Assembly: GCA_003550305.1 (NCBI GenBank)
Contig: QKYT01000573.1
Coordinates: forward strand, 46,379-59,646
Source: Glomus cerebriforme
Lineage: Eukaryota; Glomeromycota; Glomeromycetes; Glomerales; Glomeraceae
DNA length: 13,268 bases
Reading direction: 5' to 3'
In this document: positions 1-9,060 of the stretch, piece after piece
Layout: every line of letters begins with the position of its first letter
How positions within the stretch are numbered: the stretch's first letter is position 1
Made by a program: the position numbers and the translations under genes
Notes under the pieces: model-generated
Databases searched by the model: none
The model's input: the letters and a program-made list of their open reading frames with translations, nothing else
What the model was told of the DNA's origin: nothing

Positions 1-299
1 AAATTGAAGTTTTTTTTTAATATTGACTTAGCAAATTTTTTCTTTTCATATTACCATTTTTATATTAATTGTTTAATTTCTTATTATAAGAAACAGTAAA
101 AAACTATACATTTAAATTTCAAAAATATATATTTTACTATATATAATTATTAGTTTTAAAATTTTGTATACATTCCATATTATTATTATGTATAATTATT
201 ATGGTTTTTATGAATTCNGTATACATCAGATTTTTAATAAAATCACAAAACATGAAATTTGTATAAAATATACAGAATTATGATACAGAAATTGTAAAA
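1..299. other. AT-rich spacer, no gene seen
   Basis: This stretch is almost pure A/T with one N (position 218). I see no coding pattern, no RNA gene and no clear terminal repeat. It may hold unrecognisable upstream parts of the hAT relic that follows. Confidence 0.6.
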
Positions 300-919
300 A
301 TGTATACAAACCGTATCATTTTCATATATTTATTTCTTATAGGGTATTATAACAAAGCATTTGAAACAACACATTATATTATAACAATTCTTGACTCACG
401 CTGGAAGATTAAATATTTTCAAGACTGGAAATATAAAAAAGATAATAATAATTCATATTACAGGAATGCAAAGAGAATGTAAGTTAAATTTTTTAAATTA
501 TCTATCATAAAAAAAATATTTATTTATTTATTTATTTATTTTGAAATCTAGATTTACATGTAAATTTGATGAATATTGTTCTCTTTACTATGCAGCTTCA
601 GCAATTGTAAATGATAACTTAGAAGAGAATGAAGACTTATTATTTCCAGTTCCAAAACATTTTCGTAATAATAATGAATGAACTTAATAGTTATCTCGAT
701 AGTACTCAAGAACCAGGAACAGTTAATGTATTAGAATAGTGAAAAAGTCATGAAAACAATTATCCTACGTTGGCAAGAATNGCTCGAGATTACCTGATGA
801 TACCAGCAACTAGTGTACTAGTAGAACAATTATTTAGTAAAAGTGGCAATCTGATCACTTCTGAACTAAATAAGCTTGGAAATGATGTAATTTGTGCAAT
901 TATGTATCTTAAAAGTTAG
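300..919 (+). pseudogene. Decayed hAT-family transposase, C-terminal part
   Basis: This is a relic of a DNA transposase of the hAT superfamily. The first block carries ILDSRWKIKYFQDW, which matches the D-P-R-W-K...Y-F region ahead of the hAT dimerisation domain. The last block (about 674-919) carries YPTLAR-ARDYLMIPATSV, then EQLFSKSGNLIT and KLGNDVICAIMYLKS, the classic hAT C-terminal dimerisation signature. The family usually has VLEWW before this block. Here the two Trp codons are TAG TGA (737-742). A one-base frame change lies near 673-676, and an N falls inside the motif at 781. A 73-nt intron (479-551) joins the first two blocks in frame. The catalytic N-terminal part is not seen, so the copy is dead and probably truncated on its 5' side. 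The superfamily call is firm; the left boundary is not. Confidence 0.85.
479..551 (+). other. Intron in the hAT relic
   Basis: The donor is GTAAGT and the acceptor is ATCTAG. Removing these 73 nt joins NAKR to FTCKFDEYCSLY in frame, with one codon split across the junction. The intron contains a TTTA microsatellite (about 517-541). Its short length and strong donor fit fungal introns. It is predicted from splice signals and frame only. Confidence 0.6.
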
Positions 920-1188
920 TTAAAAATGCCAAATATTAGAGCATTATTATAAATGTTTATNTAATAAAATTTTATATTATAATAAACTAATTTTACANGA
1001 ATNATAAATTATTTATTATTATTTAATTGTACGAAGTTTTACATTTAATTAAAAATTATTTTTCTATATAATTATAATATTATAATATAAATAAAATATC
1101 ATAGTTAAAGTTAACAATAAACTAATTTAACAAATTTAAGGAAAGCCAAATATAATTTTTCTTACAAATTTGGTTTAATTCTCAATCA
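920..1188. other. AT-rich spacer, no gene seen
   Basis: This is low-complexity A/T sequence with three Ns, between the hAT stop codon and the tandem array. I found no open frame and no terminal repeat here. Confidence 0.6.
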
Positions 1189-1680
1189 AACATTCCTATA
1201 AAAATAGAAAGAAATGGTCAATAATATTTTTTTAAGTTAATGGAGAAGTTCCTCCCTCCAAAACTCACCATTATTATCTCCAAATATCTACAAAGCTGTT
1301 TCCTACAAAAATAGAAAAAAAGAAACAGTCAATACCATTTCTTTAAATTAATGGAGAAGTTCCTTTTTCCAAAACTCACCATTATTATTTCCAAATAGTT
1401 ACAAGACCATTTCCTACAAAAATAGAAAAAAAAAAACGGTCAATATCATTTCTTTAAGTTAATGGAAAAGTTCCTCCTTCCAAAACTCACCATTACCATC
1501 TCCAAATATTTACAAGATCATTTCCTATAAAAATAGAAAGAAAGAAACAGACAATAACATTTCTTTAAGTTAATGAAGAAGTTCTCTCCCCAAAACTCAC
1601 CATTATTGTCTTCAAATATCTACAAAACCATTTCCTACAAAAATAGAAAGAAAGAAACAGTTAATACCATTTCTTTAAGT
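1189..1680. repeat. 111-bp tandem array, left block
   Basis: The unit can be anchored on CCAAAACTCACC, which starts at 1258, 1369, 1480 and 1590, giving spacings of 111, 111 and 110. Each unit then has a TCTCCAAAT-like stretch, a GCCGTTTCCTACAAAAATAG box, an A/G-rich GAAAGAAACGGTC box, and TTTCTTTAAGTTAATGGAGAAG. A partial unit begins near 1189. The block stops abruptly at the TTAA where a 607-bp element is inserted and resumes at 2291. No unit keeps an open frame, so this looks like noncoding satellite or minisatellite DNA. Confidence 0.93.
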
Positions 1681-1683
1681 TAA

Positions 1684-2290
1684 TTGCTGATTTGTGACTC
1701 AACAATACAAAATGATCAGCAATCTATAATTAATTTTGACGCAATTTTATATATTAAATACTATTAGTTTGGAATGGTATTTGCACCAGCTTAAAAACAT
1801 GTCCAACAACTTAAATACACTATAAATTTACTAAAAAAGAATATTTTATTACCTGAATATGTCTTTTTAAAACTGGTAAATCTAAAAAGTACCANAAAAA
1901 ATAATAAATAAAATAATAGAAAAAAATATTTNTTAAGTGTTATTTTATTAATTTAAGTATGAATATATTATATATTTTTCAATAGTATTAAAAAAAACCT
2001 GGTAAATCTAACAAAATTCATATATAAAAATTGTAAAATTAGCTAAAATATAAAATGGAATGGTGACTTCTTCCATAGTAAACTCATTGAATTTTATAAT
2101 AAAAGATAAAAAATTTTTTTTTTTGTGGCTTATCCAGGTTTCATAATATTGATTGGTAAGTTATTGTTACATTTAAGCATGATTATGTAAGATAAAATTA
2201 AAGTTAAAACATGTGAATTGATGTCATTCATATAAGGATCTGTGATGAATTTACTAATTAATTTTGTATTGTTGAGTAGCGGATTGGCAA
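1684..2290. mobile_element. 607-bp MITE-like element inserted in the tandem array
   Basis: The ends are inverted copies of each other. A 17-base core, ACTCAACAATACAAAAT, is perfect at both ends (1697-1713, and reversed at 2261-2277), 13 bp from each tip. About 30 bp match in all. The element is flanked by TTAA on both sides (1680-1683 and 2291-2294). This allows a TTAA duplication (piggyBac type) or a TA duplication (Tc1/mariner type), and the sequence cannot separate them. The left end also contains ATTGCTGAT and ATCAGCAAT (1683-1691, 1715-1723), which form a local hairpin. A 13-bp direct repeat, CTGGTAAATCTAA, lies at 1873 and 1999. There is no transposase frame, so it is non-autonomous. 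Confidence 0.85.
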
Positions 2291-2933
2291 TTAATAGAAA
2301 AATTCCTTTCTCCAAAACTCACTATTATTGTCTTCAAATAGTTACAAAGCCGTTTCTTACAAAAATAGAAAAAAAGAAACAGTCAATACCATTTCTTTAA
2401 GTTAATGGAGAAGTTCTTCTCTCCAAAACTCATCATTATCATCTCCAAACATTTACAAGGCCATTTTCTATAAAAATAGAAAAAAAGAAATGGTCAATAA
2501 TATTTCTTTAAGTTAATGAAGAAGTTCTTTCCTTCAAAACTCATCATTATTGTCTCCAAATGGTTACAAGGCTGTTTTCTATAAAAATAGAAAGAAAGAA
2601 ATGGTTAATAATGTTTCTTTAAGTTAATGAAAAAGTTTCTTCCTCCAAAACTCACTATTATTGTCTCCAAATGGTTATAAGGCTGTTTCCTACAAAAATA
2701 AAAAGAAAGAAACGGTTAATAATGTTTTTTTAAGTTAATGGAGAAGTTTCTTCCTCCAAAACTCACCATTATTATTTCCAAACGGTTACAAGGCCGTTTC
2801 CTACAAAAATAGAAAGAAAGAAACGATTAATAATATTTCTTTAAACTAATGAAGTTCTTCTCTCCAAAACTCACCATTAGTCTTCAAGCATCTATAAGGC
2901 CATTTTCTATAAAAATAGTGTTTCTTTAAGTAA
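2291..2933. repeat. 111-bp tandem array, right block
   Basis: This continues the left block. Anchor starts are 2312, 2423, 2534, 2645, 2756 and 2864, with spacings of 111, 111, 111, 111 and 108. The gap from the last left anchor (1590) to 2312 is 722 bp. This equals 111 once the 607-bp insert and one 4-bp target copy are removed. The last unit lacks its A/G-rich box and decays near 2933. Copies differ mainly by C/T and G/A changes at three CpG sites. Confidence 0.93.
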
Positions 2934-3047
2934 TATCAAAAGATCCTTTTTCTATAAAATAAAAAAAAAATGTTTTTTTTTTACCAAACTTCAATATTTA
3001 TATTTTTTTTTTAAGCTGCTAATATTAAAATAGTAATACTGAATTTG
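2934..3047. other. A/T-run spacer
   Basis: Long A and T runs separate the tandem array from the TTTGA repeat. I see no gene or site here. Confidence 0.5.
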
Positions 3048-3226
3048 CTTTGCAAATCAAATTCAGATTTGAATTAAATTTTAAATTAAATTCAAATTTG
3101 ATTTGATTTGATTTGATTTGATTTGATTTAAATTTGATTTAAATTTGATTCGATTTGATTTAAGATTGGTTTAAAAATCAAATTAAATTCAAATTTGGCT
3201 TATATTCAATTTGATTTAAATTTGCA
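3048..3226. repeat. TTTGA-type simple repeat with AAATTTGAATT palindromes
   Basis: The core is six or so GATTT pentamers (about 3095-3128), flanked by AAATTTGATTT and its complement AAATCAAATT. The region can fold back on itself. It overlaps the end of the minus-strand open stretch, whose last residues are therefore probably repeat-derived. Confidence 0.85.
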
Positions 3227-3468
3227 AAATCCACCTCACAATTATTATTAAAATCTGAGAAATCTATGTTAACATCTTTTTTCTGAAAATAGAAATATCC
3301 AGAATCGAAATGATTAATTTTTAGCAAATCACATGGATATGGTTTGCTATACATTTTATAATAATATTGTGCATATTTTGAACTTTTAATAATACTTTCA
3401 TTACCAAGTTCATTAATACAATAACAATCAGTGATTATTTTACAGATCAGGGAAGAAGGTGATTTTAA
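3178..3468 (-). pseudogene. Coding-like open stretch, family unknown
   Basis: The minus strand is open for 96 codons between a TAA at 3469-3471 and a TGA at 3178-3180. The first Met is internal. The translation looks like real protein: CYCINELGNESI, KYAQYYYKMYSKPYP, CDLLKINHFDSGYFYF, then DFSDFNNNCEVDF. There is a Cys pair near the start and many aromatic residues. The final 15 or so residues run into the simple repeat. The HFDSG pentapeptide, on a 13-bp identical DNA stretch, recurs on the same strand at 7841-7855, below the second minus-strand relic. This may be an exon or transposon fragment with its N-terminus lost. I do not recognise a family, and no function is proposed. Confidence 0.45.
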
Positions 3469-3838
3469 TTAGTAGATTGACATCAATATAGATCACTTTT
3501 TGTAAAACTGTTCTAAAACTAAATAAAAAGATTTTACATAATAATATATGCTGAAATTTTGCATGTATATTCATCTTATTTAAACCCTTAATATATTGAT
3601 TTTTATTAAGATTGGTTAATTATTGGAGGACTTTTACTAGAAGCAATTGTATAATGAATGAAAAATTGCCAAACTTGTCGCATATGCTAACATATAAAAA
3701 TGTTGTTTTACTATGATATGTAACACTAAGACAAATAAAACTATAAGATAGTATAAAAACATTTTTTACTTCATTTGGGCAAAAAAAGCAGTTAAAAACT
3801 TGCATCTCAGGTTTTAATTTACCTAACTTTTAGCAAAA
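3469..3838. other. AT-rich leader of the following transposon relic
   Basis: No convincing coding pattern or terminal repeat is seen. Open minus-strand stretches here are Phe/Leu/Ile-rich and look like chance. The stretch may include the 5' end of the element coded at 3839-7401, but I could not find matching terminal inverted repeats. Confidence 0.4.
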
Positions 3839-6800
3839 ATGTCTGAACAAGTATACAATATTTTTCACCTTTATCATTTTTTTTATTTCCTGAAGACTTT
3901 TCAGAAGAGTATAATAATAATACAGATAATAGTAATGAGTTTTTTGAACAAAATAGTCTAAGTATGAAGTTTTTTTAATAGAAGAATTGTTTAATATACT
4001 TGATGATAATACTGATTATAATACTACAGATTCTGAAAACTTCCAAAATGATACTACAGACTTCAAACATGACACTACAAATTCTAAGAACTTACAAGAA
4101 AATAATCATGAAGAAATTAAATAAGATGAAATTATAGATCATTTAGAACAGTTAAAATTTATGCCATGTATAGTTATTGACTTTATTAAAGATAAAATTC
4201 AGAGATGTGAAGAATTAGAAAAATTAAGGCAATTATCTAATTTATTTGGCATGTGGCAAGTTGATAAAGAAATAGTTAAAGAAGTTAGTTATTTGTCAAA
4301 ATTGGGAGTTTGTAATTTACATTTCCAATTTAACAACAAATATTTGCATAAATCACAAAATAAGCAATTGAAAAATTTTAAGGAAGGAGTTATTCAATGG
4401 CATAGATGCATTTCATGTAACAAGTACGTTACCTTTTTCTCTCAGGGGTGTGAAATGTACGCTATATTCTTGGCATTTAAATAATCAAAATGTTCAAGTA
4501 CCATGCGTTAGTAGTCAATATGTATGTAAAGCATTACGATCATGTTCACCTTTATGTAAGTGGGTTTTTGATAATATTAATATACCTCTATATATTTGTT
4601 ACTCATGTTATGAAAATTTGGGTAACTATATTTATCATTATCCTAATAGAGAAAATCAAAATACAACAATATATATTACCAAAAAATTACATAACAATGA
4701 TATGACAAAAGAACTTAAATATTTAGGCAATTGGCTAATTGATATTGCAAAAACAGATAGTGAAATTAAAAAAAATATACTAAAAGAAACTTTTAGAGTT
4801 CTACATTACCCTTTAATCAGAAATTTAGTACTACTTCTATTTCAACCACCAATATATCAACCAATCAAAAGAAAATTTCTCTCAATGAACTTCCTAGTTT
4901 GTTTATGATAAAAGTTCTTTTTATGAAAACTTCTAAAAAAAAGGAAATAGGAATGAATTTTGAAACAAAAAATTTTGAACAATTTGAATGTGAATTTGAT
5001 AAAAAGCTATGGAATTCACAATTTAAAGAAATTTATCTTAGAATTTTTACAAACTATTCAAAAATACTATGATTTCTTTCCTACATTTTTAAATAAATTT
5101 TTTTTTGGAATTGTTGATGAACTGTAGGCTTGATTGTTTACTTAATAAAAAAAATGTATTAAAAAAAGATTGTAGTTTGTAACCAACAGCGAAAAAAAAT
5201 ATGAAAAATTATCAAAAACTACAAATTTTAAACAAATAATAAAAGTTGTAAAATGCTATTACATTTAGCTTTTTCTTACTTAAAGGTTTGGCTACCTTGA
5301 GTATTATTTAACCTCAGTCGTATATCATGATTACTAGGTTCTTTTTGATAAATATTAATAATTTGTAATATAACATCTCATACAGATCGGTATAAACAAA
5401 AACTTGCAAAAGTCTGAATGGAAAAATCAAATTCAACAAAACATCTAATTAAAAATAACAATATATGGAGTTTAGCAGTGATTGACAACATAGATTTTAA
5501 AAAAAAAACTTTAAATTTGGAAATATTTATGATGTTATTTGTGGCAATTTTTATGCAACTTTAAGGATGGCTTTTCAAGCCCAATTACCATTTGAAGTAA
5601 AGATGGATTCTGAACTAACAATAGAATTAATAGCTAAAATTCCATTATTTGAAATGAATCAGAATATTAATGAAACTTTGATGCTATTTCAATAGATTAT
5701 TTGTGAATTATTAGATTTCAAGAAAATTAATAATGAATTAATTTATAGAATAGATTTTGATGCAGAAATTGTTAAACATATTGTACTTACTAGAATAGAT
5801 TATGGATGTCTTGGTCCATTTTATAATATTGTAATTCTGGAACTGGATGCTAATCCAAACTCAGATGAAGAAATACTACATGTTGCCAAAGCATATAAAG
5901 AAGATTTTGAATTAGAAAATCATTCTTACTTGAATATTGTGGCAAATGAAGCCATTTTTTGCCGATTGATTAAATGTCAGAAAAAATGACTAAATTTATG
6001 GCCATTACTTAGGTAATGGCATATATCAAAGGATTTTTGCTTAGTATTATTAGTTCTATTTTCTAGCTATAGATTACTGAGCCTGGCATCACATCTTGGT
6101 ATTTATTTTTTAGACAAATTTGAAGTAGTAGTTGATTATCACTCAATAGCACGAGTGCTAGATCTTTTGTAGGTAATGAATTAATATCTATATTACTAAA
6201 AAAGGGATGTCATTCTCTGAAATAATGAATAGAAAAAATAACACAAATATTTGTTTTAAGGTATATGTAAATTATGTAAAAAAAATTGTAATTTTGTATT
6301 AATTACAAAAAACCAATAATAAATACACATTTAATATCTATTTTATTAAATAAAATTTAATTTTTACTGTTTAATAATTTTGTTAATATACTAGGTCTGG
6401 TATATGTATTATAAATGGACTGGAATATGGAAAGCACATCGAATAGGAATACGTGTTGATAATTTTGATTTGCAGTGAAATTTCTTATCAGCTGTATGCA
6501 AGTGCAGCAAAGTCTAATTACACAATAGCAATAGCTCACTATCTTTCTACTATAACAGCTTATCTAAAATTAGAAGAAAAGTGCTTTTAAAATCTCTATT
6601 GAAGACTGGCATGTTTATTTTGGCTTTGATGAGATATTAGAAACATTTGGTATAAGATTTATCAAACAAAATATTAGTGGAAATGTCATTAATAAGACAA
6701 ACCTTAATAATCAAATTAAAGCTTTCCAGAATGAGAGAAAAAGAATAGATTTATTAATGAGTGAATACCTTAATGATCATTCAGTTTCACATGGTGAACA

Positions 6801-7401
6801 AGCTGTTAATTTATATAAAGAAAGTTTGTGAGAACTTGTAAATGACCTTGTGATAGTTTTTAGAATGGATAATCCCTTATCTCATCCATTATTTCAAAAG
6901 TATATACCTACGCAAATGCATCCAGAAGGACTTGATCACCTAATTGCTTGCTATTCAGATAGGTTAGAATGAATTAAAGAAGTATATCAACAAGAAGTTT
7001 TAGGAATAGAAAGTAAAAATACCAAAGGTAAAAGGACAACAGAAGTTGTTAGAATGAAATCCAAAGATTATAATAACCAGAAAAAAAGAAAATGCAAGGT
7101 TGAAAAGAAAATAAAAACTTCAAATCAATCTTTAATAAATTCTACTGAATATACATAAGGTGAGAATTTCAATAAAGTACAAGTGAATAAACCATCCATA
7201 GACTACTCATCTGATTCAACCAAAGCAAAAAAAAATAATTATTAAACATTGAATCACCGAAGATAAAATGGCAATACTTTTTGCACTAAAAGTATATAAA
7301 GATAAACTTCTAGATAATGCTATTGGTTCCATTCGAAAGCAATTATTAGAGTTTTAGACAATAAAAAAGGTGTGAAAGTGGTAGAAGTATTACAAAAATA
7401 A
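3839..7401 (+). pseudogene. Long transposon-like coding relic (WHxSKDF-type repeat protein)
   Basis: Linked open blocks run across about 3.5 kb. They start at an ATG (3839, MSEQVYN), with an acidic Asn/Thr/Asp-rich N-terminus (about 3890-4120). A Cys-rich part follows, with HRCISCNKY, VPCVSSQYVCK and YICYSCYENLGNY (4161-4908). The block around 5450-6172 has IWSLAVIDNIDF, FEVKMDSELTIE, LTRIDYGCLGP and WHISKDF. After an intron come WKAHRIGIR, DWHVYFGFDE and FIKQNI, then a basic Lys-rich tail. In-frame stops at 4122, 5693, 5987, 6014, 6170, 6829, 6970 and 7156, plus at least six frame changes, make it non-functional. From memory this resembles a high-copy, uncharacterised protein family of Rhizophagus genomes. 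A transposase role is inferred from its copy-number habit and decay. KDZ- or DUF6589-like relatives are possible but unproven. Confidence 0.7.
6261..6394 (+). other. Intron in the transposon relic
   Basis: A GTATATGT donor follows ICFK and an ATATACTAG acceptor precedes VWYMYYKW. Removing 134 nt joins the two blocks in phase 0. The intervening sequence is far more A/T-rich and has stops in every frame. This is predicted from signals and protein continuity only. Confidence 0.6.
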
Positions 7402-7963
7402 ATAAAATACAAATAGTAATAGAATAAATTAATTTATTAATTTCTTTTTAATATAATTTTTACAATGATAGTATAGGTTATTAATTAATAAATAAAAATT
7501 GTACATTTTCATAAAACTTATTATTCTAACTACCTTTTTTGAAATAAGCATTTCGATTACGCATAAAAAAATACATCTATTTGGGTATTTAAAATAATAT
7601 TTGGTCTTTATATAAACTTGCATCTTGAATTTATAGACAAAAAAATAGGAAAAGTTACTTTAATACAAATTTTTTATGCAAGTGTTATATTGTAAAAAAA
7701 GGGTAAGAAAGTATAGACAAAAGTCTAGAGAACAAAAGTTCATTAAGGCTTGTAGGTATGTCGTCTAGAAAAAAATTAAGTCTTGATAGTATGAATGTCC
7801 TATCATTTATGATTACACAAATTTTTAATTAATGATCATCACCTGAATCGAAATGATCACTAATTAGTAATATTCAGGATTCAATAATCACTTTAACATA
7901 TAAGTCCATCCTAAATATTCAACAATTCTATAGCCTTGTAACAATATATACTACAATATTTAA
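7402..7963. other. AT-rich junction between two relics
   Basis: Most of this stretch shows nothing. On the minus strand, short coding-like pieces persist below the second relic, for example GYRIVEYLGWTYML near 7885-7930 and HFDSG at 7841-7855, broken by stops. TAATTAATGATCATC and a partly matching inverted copy lie at about 7828-7875. No clear element end was found. Confidence 0.4.
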
Positions 7964-9046
7964 TCATTCACATAATTGTATTTTTTTTCTTTCTATCCAG
8001 TTGTCAGAAAGATAATATTTCTTATACTTCCCTAGTAATGCATAATTATATTCTTTATTAATCATAGCAATTCTTTCAGCACTATGTAAATTATGTTGTT
8101 GATGAGTGATATAGGATCCCGAAATATATATAAAAAGGTAGGGTCAGAGTTTGCGTATAATGAACCAAAAAAATTATATAAATCTTTCTTTTTTTGGATA
8201 AATTCTGATAATATCAGCCAGAAATTTATTACTTATTTTAGTAACTAACTGATATTACCATAATTCCAGCTCTGAAAAAATGCATACAGCTAATAGTAAA
8301 ATTTTTTTGGTTGGACTTGACCTCTGTATATATATTTCGGGATTCTAGTGATATGATTTTTTATTTTCTGAGAAATAATATCTAAATACTTCTTATTGTT
8401 AGGAGTACTATCATTCCTAACTATATTCTAAACTTATTTCATTCATGTTTCAAGTCTTAATTTGAAAGCTTTCTAAACCCATTAAATAACTTTTGCACTA
8501 TCAATTAAATGATTTACATGCCTTTTCCTAGTTTCATAATCATCTGTATAAGAATAATTAGATAAGCTTTTACTGAATTTAAAACAATATGTTAGATAAA
8601 TCTCTTCAATCTCATTAGAATTAAGTGATGATATACTTTCTCCTTTTTTTTACATTTTTCTGTATAGGATTAGAATAAGCAATATGCCTTTTGGCTGTTT
8701 TAGTAATGCATTTCTTTAGGTGATCATTTACACATTCTATAGTATTTTCTCAGATAAATGCTAAGGAGTTACATACAGTACAATAAATATAAAGTGAATG
8801 CCTTCCAGCTTTAAATTTCCCATCATTAAATAATCTTTCAGTTATTTGGATAAATCCATTCTTCAAAAAGTATTTTGGGTTATATTTAAAAAGTTTCTTA
8901 AATGGATAACAAATATGGGTTTTTGGTATTTTACCACTATATCTATATTGCAGATTGTTTAACGCCTGCACTACTACAGGATTTAAACTGGAATAGTTAG
9001 TTTTAACCATTTCTATATTTGTAAATAGTCTATAGTGTTTTAACAA
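7964..9046 (-). pseudogene. Minus-strand coding relic with a BED-like zinc-finger motif, split by a MITE
   Basis: The longest piece reads from Met at 9046 (or 9010, MVKTNYSSL) to a TGA at 8750-8752. The same frame then continues past that stop. Read through, it gives CTVCNS, a stop, then ECVNDHLKKC, a C-x2-C...H-x4-C arrangement like a BED or related zinc finger. A one-base slip in an A8 run (about 8643-8650) leads into SSLNSNEIEEIYL and DDYETRKRHVNHLIDSAKV, with further stops. A 234-bp element interrupts the frame. After its removal the frame continues ITHQQHNLHSAERIAM and LGKYKKYYLSDNWI to a TGA at 7964-7966. A DNA-binding transposase or a dead host gene both fit. The family is not recognised. 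Confidence 0.55.
8113..8346. mobile_element. 234-bp hAT-like MITE
   Basis: The terminal inverted repeats are AGGATCCCGAAATATATATA at the left and AGAATCCCGAAATATATATA on the opposite strand at the right. They match at 24 of the first 27 positions. A perfect 8-bp duplication, AGTGATAT, flanks it at 8105-8112 and 8347-8354. Eight-base duplications are the hallmark of hAT elements. A subterminal AACCAAAAAAATT (8163-8175) also recurs inverted at 8300-8312. There is no coding capacity. It sits inside the minus-strand relic and shifts its frame (242 added bases). Confidence 0.9.
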
Positions 9047-9060
9047 TTTATAGTGTTTTT

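Noticed and set aside
2130..2315. Minus-strand open frame of 61 codons
   Set aside because: It runs through the right end of the 607-bp element into the tandem array, so it is a chance frame.
1189..2933. CRISPR array
   Set aside because: Units are 111 bp and vary along their whole length. There are no short identical repeats with unique spacers, and the context is eukaryotic.
4423..4446. Intron of 24 nt in the transposon relic (GTACGT...CTCAG)
   Set aside because: It is too short for a spliceosomal intron, and the sequence reads through as CNKYVTFFSQGC.
6357..6539. Minus-strand open frame of 60 codons
   Set aside because: It is the shadow of the plus-strand block containing WKAHRIGIR, which matches the rest of the relic.
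7429..7623. Minus-strand open frame of 64 codons
   Set aside because: It is very Ile/Tyr/Lys-rich with no motif, as expected from A/T-rich DNA.
3795..7630. AACTTGCATCT at both edges of the transposon relic as terminal repeats
   Set aside because: The two copies are in the same orientation, the match is about 11 bp, and their flanks show no duplication.
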